Below, piece by piece: positions 1-6,389 of a stretch of DNA of 39,538 bases (positions are counted from its first letter, which is position 1; each line of letters begins with the position of its first letter). The notes beneath the pieces are model-generated. The model saw only the letters and a list, made by a program, of their open reading frames with translations. It was not told where the DNA came from and did not search any database. Position numbers and translations under genes: made by a program. Source of the stretch: a virus. Location of the stretch: IMG/VR virus record IMGVR_UViG_3300049846_001031, positions 1 through 39,538 of that record. One strand, given 5' to 3'.

Positions 1-195
1 TGACCACAGATGCCAATACCGCCAACACAGCATCGCCTGTATTGCAATCGGCAACATTCAATTTCACAAGTACAGATCTTGGGAACTGGGTTTATATCTC
101 GTCAGGGACCAGCTTTTATCCCCGATGCTTTTATCAGATCACATCGGTTGCATCAAACAAGGCAACCGTCAACGCGACTGCTGGACAGGCTATGT
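1..195. repeat. Left copy of the contig terminal overlap
   Basis: Bases 1-195 match 39344-39538. Positions 69-195 are identical over 127 bases; positions 26, 29, 41 and 68 differ. All four differences fall in third codon positions and leave the encoded residues unchanged. An exact 127-base match is what an assembler using that k-mer size leaves when it closes a circle, so the divergent 68 bases probably come from a co-existing strain variant. The alternative, a real terminal redundancy, cannot be excluded. Confidence 0.9.
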
Positions 196-1823
196 GTTTT
201 CAAGGGGCCGAAATCGTGGCCTCGACCACAACAGGGGTTGCATCCGTTGGCACTCCAACAGGTGGCAGTTTCGCTATTGATTACAGCCAAAGCACGGGTC
301 CAATCTTAGCGGCTACAGATTTGGCCTCAACTAATGCGACGACAAATCCCTGCGTAGTTTCTTCTGCTGGACAACCGTTTACCCGAAAACATCTTGGGAA
401 CATTTTGCACATTCGAGCAGGGACAAGCTGGACCTTTGGCTGGTACGAAATCAGATCAGTCGATGGTTCTGGCAACGCGACCTTAGACCGTGCGTGCGGA
501 AGTGTGGCTTCTATCACCGCAGGAACTGGAAATACAGGGGGCGCTCACAGTTTGGGGTCGGCGACAGCGGGTATATCAGACGACGGATTCTTTGAAAACG
601 GAACTCCGGGCAGTCGGTTCTTCGTTCGATATTCAACGTTCTCCAATACCATGACGGCGGTTGCATTGTCGGCGGCTGGCAATATCAATCAACGAATCAA
701 GATCATCGGTTACAAAACCCTCCGTAGTGACAGGCCCACCGGATTAGATATGCCTTTTATCAACCTTGGATCAAACGCCAATACGCTTGGAACGTATTGG
801 GACATGGAAAACGTGTTTATGTATGGCACAAACGCAACCATGCTGACGACGGGTTCCAACACAAAGATCTTTAACTGCAAACTTCAAAACAGGGCAACTG
901 CGACTGGATCAAATGCAATAAGTGTTTCGGGTCAATCTTCTTCTATTTACGATTCGGATTTATCCTCTTATCGAGGGACTCCGTTACTTTTAGGAAACGC
1001 TGTCACATACGCATTCGGAAACTACATTCATTCAGCGTCAACGTGCGTATCGCAGGGAAACAGCCAGCCGATCCATCTGATCGGAAATATATTTACGGGC
1101 TGCAAAACATCGGTCTTAAATATGAACGTGGCGAATACAAGCAATGTTCACATTATGGGCAATACCATGTACGGATCGCCCAACGGTCCTTTCTACAACG
1201 ATTACATGGGAATCCGCATTACAACGGGAACCTCGACCGAGATGATTATGAACAACAATTTCGTTTATCTATCGACGGCAATAGCCGAGGTAAGGCCAAC
1301 ACTTCAAACGGTATGGCCCAGCACATCGAGCCCTGTTACGGTCATGTACAACAATTTTTACGGAAACGGTGTGAATTTCACCACGGGCGTTTATGTTGGC
1401 CCTACCAACATTTATGTTGACCCTGGAATGACAGGCGTGCGCTTTTCAAGTGGCACAACCGCAACCACAAGCGGACCGACACTGACCGACACGACCGCAA
1501 ATTTCTCAACGGTTATCGACTCCATGACAACGGTTTATATCCGATCTGGAACAGGGATAACCCCCGGATGGTATGGCGTGGTGGGACATACAACTACATC
1601 CCTCACATTGGACATTGCTCCCGGCACAAGCGGGGTTGCCGACAAAGTATGGGAAATGACCATAGGAAATAATTATTCCGTTGGAACGAACCTTAGAGCG
1701 ACCGGGAATCCCGGTGTTTTTGCCAGCACACAGACCGTAAGCTATTTAGATATTGGTGCCGTTCAGAGACAAGAAACCACAAGTACCAGTGGAGGCACGA
1801 AAGGATTTACGTTTTTCCAATGA
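1..1823 (+). CDS. Beta-helix tail spike (3' part; 5' end at 39184)
   Basis: This is the continuation of the gene that starts at 39184; joined across the circle it gives about 660 residues. The middle is rich in short turns with Asn, Gly and Ser ladders (for example LIGNIFTGC, VHIMGNTMYG and MIMNNNFVYLS), as in right-handed parallel beta-helix spikes and pectate-lyase-like folds. A beta module with a WVYISSG/LHIRAG/TVYIRSG strand followed by a WY-containing strand occurs three times, twice before the helix and once after it (roughly 1450-1650). Such proteins bind or cleave host surface polysaccharide. No catalytic residues can be assigned by eye. The stop overlaps the next gene (ATGA at 1820), consistent with translation coupling in the late operon. 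Function as a receptor-binding spike is inferred from fold and position. Confidence 0.75.
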   Translation, partial: TTDANTANTASPVLQSATFNFTSTDLGNWVYISSGTSFYPRCFYQITSVASNKATVNATAGQAMCFQGAEIVASTTTGVASVGTPTGGSFAIDYSQSTGPILAATDLASTNATTNPCVVSSAGQPFTRKHLGNILHIRAGTSWTFGWYEIRSVDGSGNATLDRACGSVASITAGTGNTGGAHSLGSATAGISDDGFFENGTPGSRFFVRYSTFSNTMTAVALSAAGNINQRIKIIGYKTLRSDRPTGLDMPFINLGSNANTLGTYWDMENVFMYGTNATMLTTGSNTKIFNCKLQNRATATGSNAISVSGQSSSIYDSDLSSYRGTPLLLGNAVTYAFGNYIHSASTCVSQGNSQPIHLIGNIFTGCKTSVLNMNVANTSNVHIMGNTMYGSPNGPFYNDYMGIRITTGTSTEMIMNNNFVYLSTAIAEVRPTLQTVWPSTSSPVTVMYNNFYGNGVNFTTGVYVGPTNIYVDPGMTGVRFSSGTTATTSGPTLTDTTANFSTVIDSMTTVYIRSGTGITPGWYGVVGHTTTSLTLDIAPGTSGVADKVWEMTIGNNYSVGTNLRATGNPGVFASTQTVSYLDIGAVQRQETTSTSGGTKGFTFFQ

Positions 1824-2086
1824 CCGAGGACGAATTTCGGCGCGTTTCTGATGTGGTCGCATCGCGGACGGAGCAAAAGCTGGACGATTTTTTGAAGCAG
1901 TATGAAAAAGATCAAGAGCTATCAAAAGAATGGCGTAAGACGTTTTCAGATCGACTGGCTCCACTAGAAGAACTGAACGACAAACTGAAAACGCCAATTC
2001 AAGTGTTTATCTGGATCTGTACAGCAGCAATGGGTGCTTTAGGGATTTCGCTTTGGAAATGGGTAGAGAGGCATTGGGGGAACTGA
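1820..2086 (+). CDS. Coiled-coil protein with C-terminal membrane segment
   Basis: This 88-residue protein has a charged helical N-terminal part (about residues 1-58, many Glu, Lys and Arg) followed by one hydrophobic segment around residues 60-80 (VFIWICTAAMGALGISLW) and a short basic tail. Small proteins of this shape are common next to phage lysis genes, where they act as holin partners or anchor factors. Its ATG overlaps the spike stop codon (ATGA), so it belongs to the late operon. A lysis role is inferred from topology and from the DUF5675 and holin-like genes just downstream; no family signature was recognised. Confidence 0.7.
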   Translation: MTEDEFRRVSDVVASRTEQKLDDFLKQYEKDQELSKEWRKTFSDRLAPLEELNDKLKTPIQVFIWICTAAMGALGISLWKWVERHWGN

Positions 2087-2087
2087 A

Positions 2088-2228
2088 TTGGAACTATGCC
2101 CAAAATGCGGAGCCGGGACGGACGTATCGTGGGACGTAAATGATGGTGTTTGGATCGCTTGCAAGATTTGTGACTGGCGCACTAAAAGCGTGTATTCGCA
2201 AGGGCCTAAGTATCACATTTCAATTTAA
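2088..2228 (+). CDS. Small zinc-ribbon protein, TTG start
   Basis: This is a 46-residue frame with two Cys pairs, CPKCG near residues 4-8 and CKIC near residues 27-30, the spacing of a minimal zinc ribbon. It starts at TTG two bases after the preceding stop, with a GGGGG ribosome-binding site about ten bases upstream. Similar tiny zinc ribbons recur in this genome's early region, but this one lies among lysis genes. No function can be assigned; it could bind nucleic acid or simply be a small structural fold. Confidence 0.55.
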   Translation: MELCPKCGAGTDVSWDVNDGVWIACKICDWRTKSVYSQGPKYHISI

Positions 2229-2248
2229 GTGGACGGGATGGAAGAAAG

Positions 2249-2686
2249 ATGAATCTGACTCTCGCAAGATTTGAATATGGTGAAAACCAAACGATAGGTG
2301 CATTGTTCAATGAAAATCACTTTCTCTGCTATACGCTGGAAGATGCGTGCCGACCTAAAAAGATTCTTGGGAAGACTGCTATCCCATACGGTCGTTATCG
2401 CGTCGATTTCACTTGGTCTGGCCGTTTTAATCGGATGCTTCCTATTCTTTGTGATGTTCCATTGTTTTTTGGGATTCGCATCCATGCTGGGAATACAGAA
2501 ACTTCTACCGAAGGATGTCTTCTCGTTGGAATGGATAAACAAAAATCAGAAACAGGCTGGATGATTACTCGAAGTGTTGAAGCAATGGAGAAGGTGATTA
2601 TTCCCTTGTTCCATGACCCGAAAGAAGTAACCCTCATCAACATCTTGGGGGGATATTCTGCAATGGAGATGCAAGCCAATGCCTAA
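2249..2686 (+). CDS. DUF5675 family protein, likely lysis-associated
   Basis: This 145-residue protein shows the pattern of phage DUF5675: a YTLED strand (residues 28-32), TAIPYGRYRV (about 44-53), then a conserved IHAGN...EGCLLVG block (about 77-93). The His followed by a distal Gly-Cys resembles the active-site arrangement of L,D-transpeptidase-like folds, so a peptidoglycan-directed activity is plausible, but the family is formally uncharacterised. It sits between a membrane-anchored protein and a holin-like protein, which is where an endolysin is expected; no other endolysin was recognised here. Family assignment is fairly firm; enzymatic function is inference. Confidence 0.75.
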   Translation: MNLTLARFEYGENQTIGALFNENHFLCYTLEDACRPKKILGKTAIPYGRYRVDFTWSGRFNRMLPILCDVPLFFGIRIHAGNTETSTEGCLLVGMDKQKSETGWMITRSVEAMEKVIIPLFHDPKEVTLINILGGYSAMEMQANA

Positions 2687-2933
2687 ATGGATCGCTAGTT
2701 TAGTTGGACGATTTTTGAAGTCAAAAGTAAAACTGGAGGATGGACCTATGGACGGAACAAAGAAATGGTATCAGAGTCGGACCATTTGGACGGGAATTGT
2801 GGCGGTTGTTCTGGCGGCTTACAGTACCGCGGCAACTCAGTTTGGATTGCCAACGGTTCCTGAATGGGTGTATGCCATTTTGGGAAGTTTCGGCGTATAC
2901 ACTCGCGTTACAGCGACAGACAAAATCTCTTAA
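2679..2933 (+). CDS. Holin-like membrane protein with two possible starts
   Basis: The long form has 84 residues. The hydrophobic part, IWTGIVAVVLAAYSTAAT, is followed by a second apolar stretch (VPEWVYAILGSFGVY), giving two membrane segments as in small phage holins, preceded by the typical KKWYQSRTIW entry. An upstream ATG (2679) overlaps the DUF5675 stop, while an internal ATG at 2748 has a much better site (GGAGGA nine bases away) and gives 61 residues. The extra N-terminus is basic. Two starts of this kind are known from holin/antiholin pairs; whether both are used here is unknown. It is the last plus-strand gene before the converging early operon. Confidence 0.7.
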   Translation: MPKWIASLVGRFLKSKVKLEDGPMDGTKKWYQSRTIWTGIVAVVLAAYSTAATQFGLPTVPEWVYAILGSFGVYTRVTATDKIS

Positions 2934-2967
2934 CAGTCAGGGATATTTCTTGCGGTGGTGGGGAATT

Positions 2968-3028
2968 GCCTAGTGTCGAGCTAGGCTCACCCGCTATCCT
3001 CATTCAAAGCCCGAAGTAGGCTCTTCGG
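2968..3028. terminator. Hairpins between converging operons, probable terminator
   Basis: Two perfect hairpins lie in the gap between the last late gene and the end of the early operon: GCCTAG/CTAGGC (2968-2973 with 2981-2986) and CCGAAG/CTTCGG (3011-3016 with 3023-3028). The second is followed on the plus strand by TCAATTTTCT. Their position suits bidirectional termination, but the T-tracts are weak. Confidence 0.5.
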
Positions 3029-3036
3029 TCAATTTT

Positions 3037-3258
3037 CTACGCCTTTACGCTCACCGCAAAATCGTTACTTAGGCTTGTTTTTTCAGGGACAAAGTATGTC
3101 GCGCTTCTTTCTTCCGTTCCAATGAACCATTCGTTTTTACAATTTGAACAGTAGATAGTTGCGTAGTTTCCAACTCGACGATTGGAACAAGATTCAATCG
3201 GGTGTTTGCAAACCCGCTCGACAAAGGAAACTAATTCATCGATTTTTGGATTTCTCAT
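3037..3258 (-). CDS. Small Cys-rich early protein
   Basis: This 73-residue protein has a CKHP...C segment (about residues 17-24) and a YCSNCKNEW segment (about 36-44), consistent with a zinc ribbon. The start has AAGGAT seven bases upstream and lies inside the preceding gene (22-base overlap), as is common in this operon. It is the last gene of the leftward early unit. No family with a known function was recognised; the pattern resembles small phage zinc-binding accessory proteins. Confidence 0.65.
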   Translation of the reverse strand: MRNPKIDELVSFVERVCKHPIESCSNRRVGNYATIYCSNCKNEWFIGTEERSATYFVPEKTSLSNDFAVSVKA

Positions 3259-3478
3259 TTCGATCCTTTTTCTCTAACGCTTCAATCCGCTTTTCCAGCG
3301 CCTCGATCCGATCATCTTCTCTCAATAGCTTCTTTGTATCGCAATCGATTGGCTTTAAATCTTTATTCCAGCAATATGTTTTTATGTCCGCATTCTTGAA
3401 GCGAACACCGTTTTTCACTTCAAGCGGCTCTGTGGCCCATAACGTACTCGTCAACAAAAGAAGCAACGCAGTTTTCAT
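3236..3478 (-). CDS. Exported small coiled-coil protein
   Basis: This 80-residue protein begins with a short signal peptide (MKTALLLLLTSTLWA, likely cleaved after residue 15) and ends in a heptad-like charged helix (RIEALEKRIEALEKK). It should be exported to the periplasm. Two Cys residues (about 36 and 46) could form a disulfide. Exported coiled-coil proteins at phage lysis ends can be spanin subunits, but this gene is on the early strand and no partner spanin was found, so that is only a possibility. It overlaps both neighbours. Confidence 0.65.
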   Translation of the reverse strand: MKTALLLLLTSTLWATEPLEVKNGVRFKNADIKTYCWNKDLKPIDCDTKKLLREDDRIEALEKRIEALEKKDRNEKSKNR

Positions 3479-3726
3479 TTTGATCCCTTCTTCTCGTTAT
3501 TCTCAAACTCAATCATGGCATCGGCTATGGCGAAGGCCGACTTAACCCCCGTGGTCGCATTTACATCAGATAAATGTGTAGCGGGATTTGCTAGTAATCC
3601 AGAGTAATATGCCTGCATCGCCGCCATAGCGTAACGCTGACGGATAGTGAGGCCATTGGTATGCCCAGAATGCAAGTCTCCAATCCACACTCAGGACGGA
3701 TACGCCGGCGAATTTGGATCAGTCAT
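3475..3726 (-). pseudogene. Conserved phage early protein interrupted by in-frame TGA
   Basis: Reading from the ATG at 3726, the frame runs 11 codons (MTDPNSPAYPS), meets TGA at 3691-3693, and continues open in the same frame for 71 residues to 3475. The part after the stop contains GLTIRQRYAMAAMQ and a C-terminal IADAMIEFEN, which match a widespread small phage family whose members also carry the N-terminal proline/tyrosine segment before this motif. The ATG at 3726 overlaps the upstream stop (ATGA) and has a GAGGG site, so it looks like the native start. The segment after the TGA could be made from the GTG at 3690 (TGAGTG restart). A nonsense variant, readthrough or restart are all possible. 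Confidence 0.65.
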
Positions 3727-3953
3727 TTAATATCCCTCTCCTTGACGGCTTGAATGATTGTTGGGGAAGCGTCGTGGTCAAAATGGTCACAAGCTGAACA
3801 ACCGTATTGCTCCATAATCTTCGCACCTTCTTCCAGTCCCGCCTTGCGGCCCTCTTCCCTCGCTCCCTTCAATGCGGCGGTAATATCCTTTATGAACTCA
3901 TTGTGGTCGATGCCCCATCCATACAGGTTGTATAGCTCTGTCGCCTTCTCCAT
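3723..3953 (-). CDS. Small early protein, function unknown
   Basis: This 76-residue protein has a helical charged region (REEGRKAGLEEGAK) and a C-terminal CSACDHFDHD segment that could coordinate a metal. The start at 3953 was chosen because it has GGGAC just upstream and lies right after the preceding stop; an upstream in-frame start would give an unusual Arg-rich extension. Its stop overlaps the next ATG at 3726. No known function. Confidence 0.65.
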   Translation of the reverse strand: MEKATELYNLYGWGIDHNEFIKDITAALKGAREEGRKAGLEEGAKIMEQYGCSACDHFDHDASPTIIQAVKERDIK

Positions 3954-3957
3954 GTCC

Positions 3958-4140
3958 CTATCCACGGATAACCGCCCTAAACAATTGCCCCCAAGACGGC
4001 ATCGCCGCCGGGAACGGAGTTTCGTTCCATACCCAATACTCAAATGTTTTCTCGTCCATGCGTAAAGCCACCAGTTTCAAAAATAGGCGACGCACGTTAT
4101 GGGAGATTCCGCAACACTTACACCAGCTGAATTTATCCAT
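3958..4140 (-). CDS. Small CxCC early protein
   Basis: This 60-residue protein carries a CKCC pair near the N-terminus (residues 7-10) and a Trp-rich C-terminal half (YWVWNETPF). The start at 4140 has a strong GGAGG site nine bases upstream, placed inside the preceding gene. An alternative ATG at 4149 is too close to that site. No family was recognised; it is one of several tiny Cys-containing early proteins in this operon. Confidence 0.6.
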   Translation of the reverse strand: MDKFSWCKCCGISHNVRRLFLKLVALRMDEKTFEYWVWNETPFPAAMPSWGQLFRAVIRG

Positions 4141-4507
4141 TCCCCGCATCCTCCTCTGCTGTGTGGAGCGGACTATCCTTCTCGTCTATGTCATAGTAAG
4201 TCTTCCCACCATCGGAGCTAAAGCACGTTGACTGGCGTATGTTCTGCCACATCGGTTCTCCGCTTATATCTGAAACGTCGTGCCACTCGGCAGGATCGTT
4301 TGTGAGTGGGGTTAAGGCTTTAAACTGAGCCAATCGGGAGAATATTTGCAACGAAATTGCCGCAGACATCCCGCTGTGTCCTTCGGAGGCGAATACCCGT
4401 ATAAGGTTCATGATCGCTGGCGCGAGCATACCGTCGTAGTCTGATCCCTTATCGAAAAGCCCGGCCCTTCTCAGCTCACGCTCGGCGTGCATCTCAAGAT
4501 TTCCCAT
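4133..4507 (-). CDS. Conserved phage early protein (GHSGMSA family)
   Basis: This 124-residue protein contains the hallmark order of a common phage family of unknown function: an N-terminal ERELRRAGL helix, a GHSGMSA motif (about residues 44-50), FSRLAQFKALTPLT, then W-N-x-R-x-S (WQNIRQST) and YDIDEK. Members are found in early operons of many phages. The start at 4507 was preferred over 4513 because the GGGGA site is then nine bases away. It overlaps both neighbours. Function is unknown. Confidence 0.8.
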   Translation of the reverse strand: MGNLEMHAERELRRAGLFDKGSDYDGMLAPAIMNLIRVFASEGHSGMSAAISLQIFSRLAQFKALTPLTNDPAEWHDVSDISGEPMWQNIRQSTCFSSDGGKTYYDIDEKDSPLHTAEEDAGNG

Positions 4508-4751
4508 TGTCATTCCCCTTTAAAGTGAGCCATTCACTATGGGCATCCCAGTAGTCATTCCTATTTCTCGCATCCACCAGCGCAATCACCCTTTCAGCCG
4601 CTTCTAATCGGGATACAATGGCCCGCATTTCATGCTCGTCAACAATCAGGGTACACTCGGGGTCCACCAAACCCTCTTTTAGCCTTTCCAAATCCTCGTC
4701 AGTAAAAACGCGCTTTTTGGGGGCTGTCGCCTTCGGCTCCTTGGGTGTCAT
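4494..4751 (-). CDS. Small helical early protein
   Basis: This 85-residue protein is mostly charged helix (FTDEDLERLKEGL, then MRAIVSRLEAAERVIALVDA). The start at 4751 has GAGGAG nine bases upstream and overlaps the preceding stop as ATGA. The internal pattern of Leu spacing suggests a short coiled coil. It resembles the many small helical proteins in phage early operons; no activity can be assigned. Confidence 0.7.
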   Translation of the reverse strand: MTPKEPKATAPKKRVFTDEDLERLKEGLVDPECTLIVDEHEMRAIVSRLEAAERVIALVDARNRNDYWDAHSEWLTLKGNDNGKS

Positions 4752-4873
4752 ATACGACGCTCCTCTTCCCGGCAACACTTCTGGCATTTCCGACGCTGAT
4801 AAAACCCAACGAAATCGGGGTGGCGAAATGGCTCAGTCCACAAACTCCACTTATGAAAGAAAAGGCATCTCAT
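4748..4873 (-). CDS. Tiny zinc-ribbon protein (FFHKW family)
   Basis: This 41-residue frame starts with MRCLFFHKWSLW, a motif found at the start of a family of small phage proteins that usually continue with a YQ-R-x-C-x-x-C pair; here RRKCQKCC is present near residues 28-34. The gene is linked by ATGA overlaps to both neighbours, which strongly supports it despite its size. It is probably zinc-binding; its role is unknown. Confidence 0.65.
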   Translation of the reverse strand: MRCLFFHKWSLWTEPFRHPDFVGFYQRRKCQKCCREEERRI

Positions 4874-5193
4874 TTCTTCCCCTCTCCTTCCGAAAGTTTT
4901 AGTAGTTTTCGTAGGTCTTCGAGGTGATAGCGAGTAGCGTCAAGCGTTCCATGCACACGCGCATCGGAATCTGTCTTTACGTTGTGACGTTCAAGTTCTT
5001 CCGCGACTGCTTTCATAAATTCACCTGACAGCATTCGTGAGATCTTTAGTGTCGGCTCAATTATGTATCCCTCTTTGACCTCTTCCCAAACCAGAGGGCA
5101 CGGCTTTGCGGCAAATATCTTTCCGTCTCTTTCATCCCAGAAAACGATGTCTAAGCATCCGGCGTAGTCGCGCGTCGTTATTGAGACTTTAAT
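4870..5193 (-). CDS. Conserved early protein with a rare ATT start codon
   Basis: An open frame of 107 residues has no ATG, GTG or TTG near its beginning but has a perfect AAGGAG site (5201-5206) seven bases before ATT (5191-5193). From there it reads KVSITTRDYAGCLDIVFWDE, a natural start for a known family of small phage proteins of unknown function whose members also contain IIEPTLKISR and end with a RYHLEDLRKL helix; both are present. Internal ATGs (around residues 52 and 58) would remove the conserved half. The start overlaps the upstream gene and the stop overlaps the next start (ATGA). ATT initiation is established for infC but rare elsewhere. Confidence 0.75.
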   Translation of the reverse strand: MKVSITTRDYAGCLDIVFWDERDGKIFAAKPCPLVWEEVKEGYIIEPTLKISRMLSGEFMKAVAEELERHNVKTDSDARVHGTLDATRYHLEDLRKLLKLSEGEGKK

Positions 5194-5435
5194 GATTGTT
5201 CTCCTTCCGACAGGGCTTCTTTGGCGATGTCATTTATTGCACAGACGGCGTAAGATGCTTGCGGTGCTTCAAGTGGTATGCCATAGCTTGCGATCTTTTC
5301 CAACACCTTCCTAAGCCTCTCGTTCTCCGCTTTGAGGTCAGAATTTTCCCTTGCTAATTGATCCATGCGAGCAGATACTTTTCCAAGGCCGTAAAGCATC
5401 TCCGCTAATTTTTTATCGTCTTCGTAAGCGAACAT
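5178..5435 (-). CDS. Coiled-coil early protein
   Basis: This 85-residue protein is built around a heptad-like helix (MDQLARENSDLKAENERLRKVLEKI, residues about 24-48), indicating a dimeric or trimeric coiled coil. The start has GGGAG eight bases upstream. The C-terminal LSEGEQ motif also occurs in similar form in two other proteins of this operon (5799-6068 and 4870-5193), suggesting a shared ancestral tail. Function is unknown. Confidence 0.7.
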   Translation of the reverse strand: MFAYEDDKKLAEMLYGLGKVSARMDQLARENSDLKAENERLRKVLEKIASYGIPLEAPQASYAVCAINDIAKEALSEGEQSLKSQ

Positions 5436-5470
5436 TTCATCTCCCTTCCCAACTTTTTGGGGGTTTTCAT

Positions 5471-5590
5471 CTAATCCTCTTTGAGTTCCAAATACTTTTC
5501 AATGACATGCAAAAGCGTCAAAGCCTGTTCATACTGTTCCCGCTTAATGTGCGAGTAAAATTGGTCCCACATGTTCTGGACGTTGCTCAT
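5471..5590 (-). CDS. Tiny helical early protein
   Basis: This 39-residue frame is coupled to the upstream gene by ATGA. The predicted protein is a single amphipathic helix (REQYEQALTLLHVIEKYLEL). Coupling, codon choice and position between two good genes support it as coding, but it is too short for family assignment. Confidence 0.5.
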   Translation of the reverse strand: MSNVQNMWDQFYSHIKREQYEQALTLLHVIEKYLELKED

Positions 5591-5802
5591 TTCTTGGCCT
5601 CATTCCTGATGGTGATTACAAGATCATGTCCCATTCTTCGGATGTCGATCATGTGAGAAATATCAATCGCCATTTTTGCGACCTCTTGTTCAACGATTTC
5701 TAATGCCTGTTTTTGAAGATCGTTCCTCACGTTATCTTTGATTCTCTTAATGGCTGGCGTTAACATATCGCTTAAATCCAGATTGATCGTGAATTGACTC
5801 AT
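5587..5802 (-). CDS. Small early protein, function unknown
   Basis: This 71-residue protein is made of a beta-like start (MSQFTINLDLSDML) and a long charged helix, ending in a DLVITIRNEAKK strand. GGAG sites precede the start. Its stop overlaps the next ATG and its start overlaps the preceding stop region, in keeping with the coupled arrangement of the operon. No recognisable domain. Confidence 0.65.
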   Translation of the reverse strand: MSQFTINLDLSDMLTPAIKRIKDNVRNDLQKQALEIVEQEVAKMAIDISHMIDIRRMGHDLVITIRNEAKK

Positions 5803-6068
5803 TTCTTCTCCTCTCCTTCCGATAGGGCGTTCAGTACCTCATTTGCTTCTTGTAGGCGCAATCGGAACCATTCGGGTAGCTCTGAGTTAGTCTTAGTCCC
5901 CACCGTCCCGGCGACGGAATGGCAAACCAACTCTAGCGCGCCTTTCAACTTCTCGTTCTCCGCTTTGAGGCGGGAAATTTCAGACTCGGCTCTATTTATG
6001 CCCGAATAGGTTGAGATAATACAGCCCTTGCAATACCAGTCTTTGTCTCCGCAGATTGAACAGCTCAT
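5799..6068 (-). CDS. Zinc-finger plus coiled-coil early protein
   Basis: This 89-residue protein opens with CSICGDKDWYCKGC (four Cys, residues 3-16), a probable zinc-binding knuckle, followed by a coiled coil (ISRLKAENEKLKGALEL) and the LSEGE tail shared with neighbours. The start at 6068 was chosen because GGAGG lies nine bases upstream; the alternative TTG at 6083 would overlap that site. It could be a small DNA- or protein-binding factor; nothing more specific is visible. Confidence 0.7.
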   Translation of the reverse strand: MSCSICGDKDWYCKGCIISTYSGINRAESEISRLKAENEKLKGALELVCHSVAGTVGTKTNSELPEWFRLRLQEANEVLNALSEGEEKK

Positions 6069-6089
6069 TTCATAACCCTCCAAATTTGC

Positions 6090-6145
6090 GGGGGTAGCGT
6101 ACCGCGCGTGTACTGACGGACGAAAAACTCCGCTTAACTACCCCC
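6090..6145. other. Long inverted repeat in early operon
   Basis: GGGGGTAG at 6090-6097 and CTACCCCC at 6138-6145 form a perfect 8-bp stem with a 40-nt loop that contains a smaller GTAC-type pairing. It lies in the gap (6069-6172) before the next downstream gene, so the minus-strand transcript could fold here just upstream of the 6068 ribosome-binding site. A 25-codon frame starting at the ATG in this repeat is too short to support as a gene. Confidence 0.5.
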
Positions 6146-6172
6146 ATGTTTGCACGCCCCATCACCCGATAC

Positions 6173-6271
6173 TCAGTTGACGGGGAAATCGTCATCACTT
6201 CTTTCAGCCAAAAACGAAACCCCAAACACAAACACGATCCACAACACGATAAATACCGTTACCTCAAACAC
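6173..6271 (-). CDS. Possible tiny membrane peptide, GTG start
   Basis: This 32-residue frame is almost entirely a hydrophobic helix (VTVFIVLWIVFVFGVSFLA) with a short acidic tail, starting at a GTG that overlaps the stop of the preceding small membrane gene. The topology is convincing for a single-pass peptide, but length and lack of a clear ribosome-binding site keep the call tentative. Confidence 0.4.
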   Translation of the reverse strand: MFEVTVFIVLWIVFVFGVSFLAERSDDDFPVN

Positions 6272-6389
6272 GGTTCGGACTCAGATCGACGATAAACGCC
6301 AGAAGTTCTAACGTGCAATGAATCACCGCAAACAAACACGCGAGGGGAAAAAGTAGCGTAATTCCAAAAAACAGTTTGATAAATTTCAT
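6264..6389 (-). CDS. Tiny membrane peptide
   Basis: This 41-residue frame has a hydrophobic core (FIKLFFGITLLFPLACLFAV), consistent with a signal anchor or a small membrane peptide. Its ATG overlaps the stop of the hexamer-array gene (ATGA), so it fits the coupled series. Function is unknown; membrane-active early peptides in phages often modulate host processes or block superinfection, but nothing here shows that. Confidence 0.5.
   Translation of the reverse strand: MKFIKLFFGITLLFPLACLFAVIHCTLELLAFIVDLSPNRV

Noticed and set aside
3475-3726. Genome-wide reassignment of TGA to tryptophan
   Set aside because: TGA terminates many genes here, often in ATGA overlaps where readthrough would destroy coupling, so only this gene is exceptional.
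6146-6295. A 49-codon plus-strand frame in the early region
   Set aside because: The product looks protein-like, but it is isolated on the wrong strand, starts inside an inverted repeat and has no ribosome-binding site.
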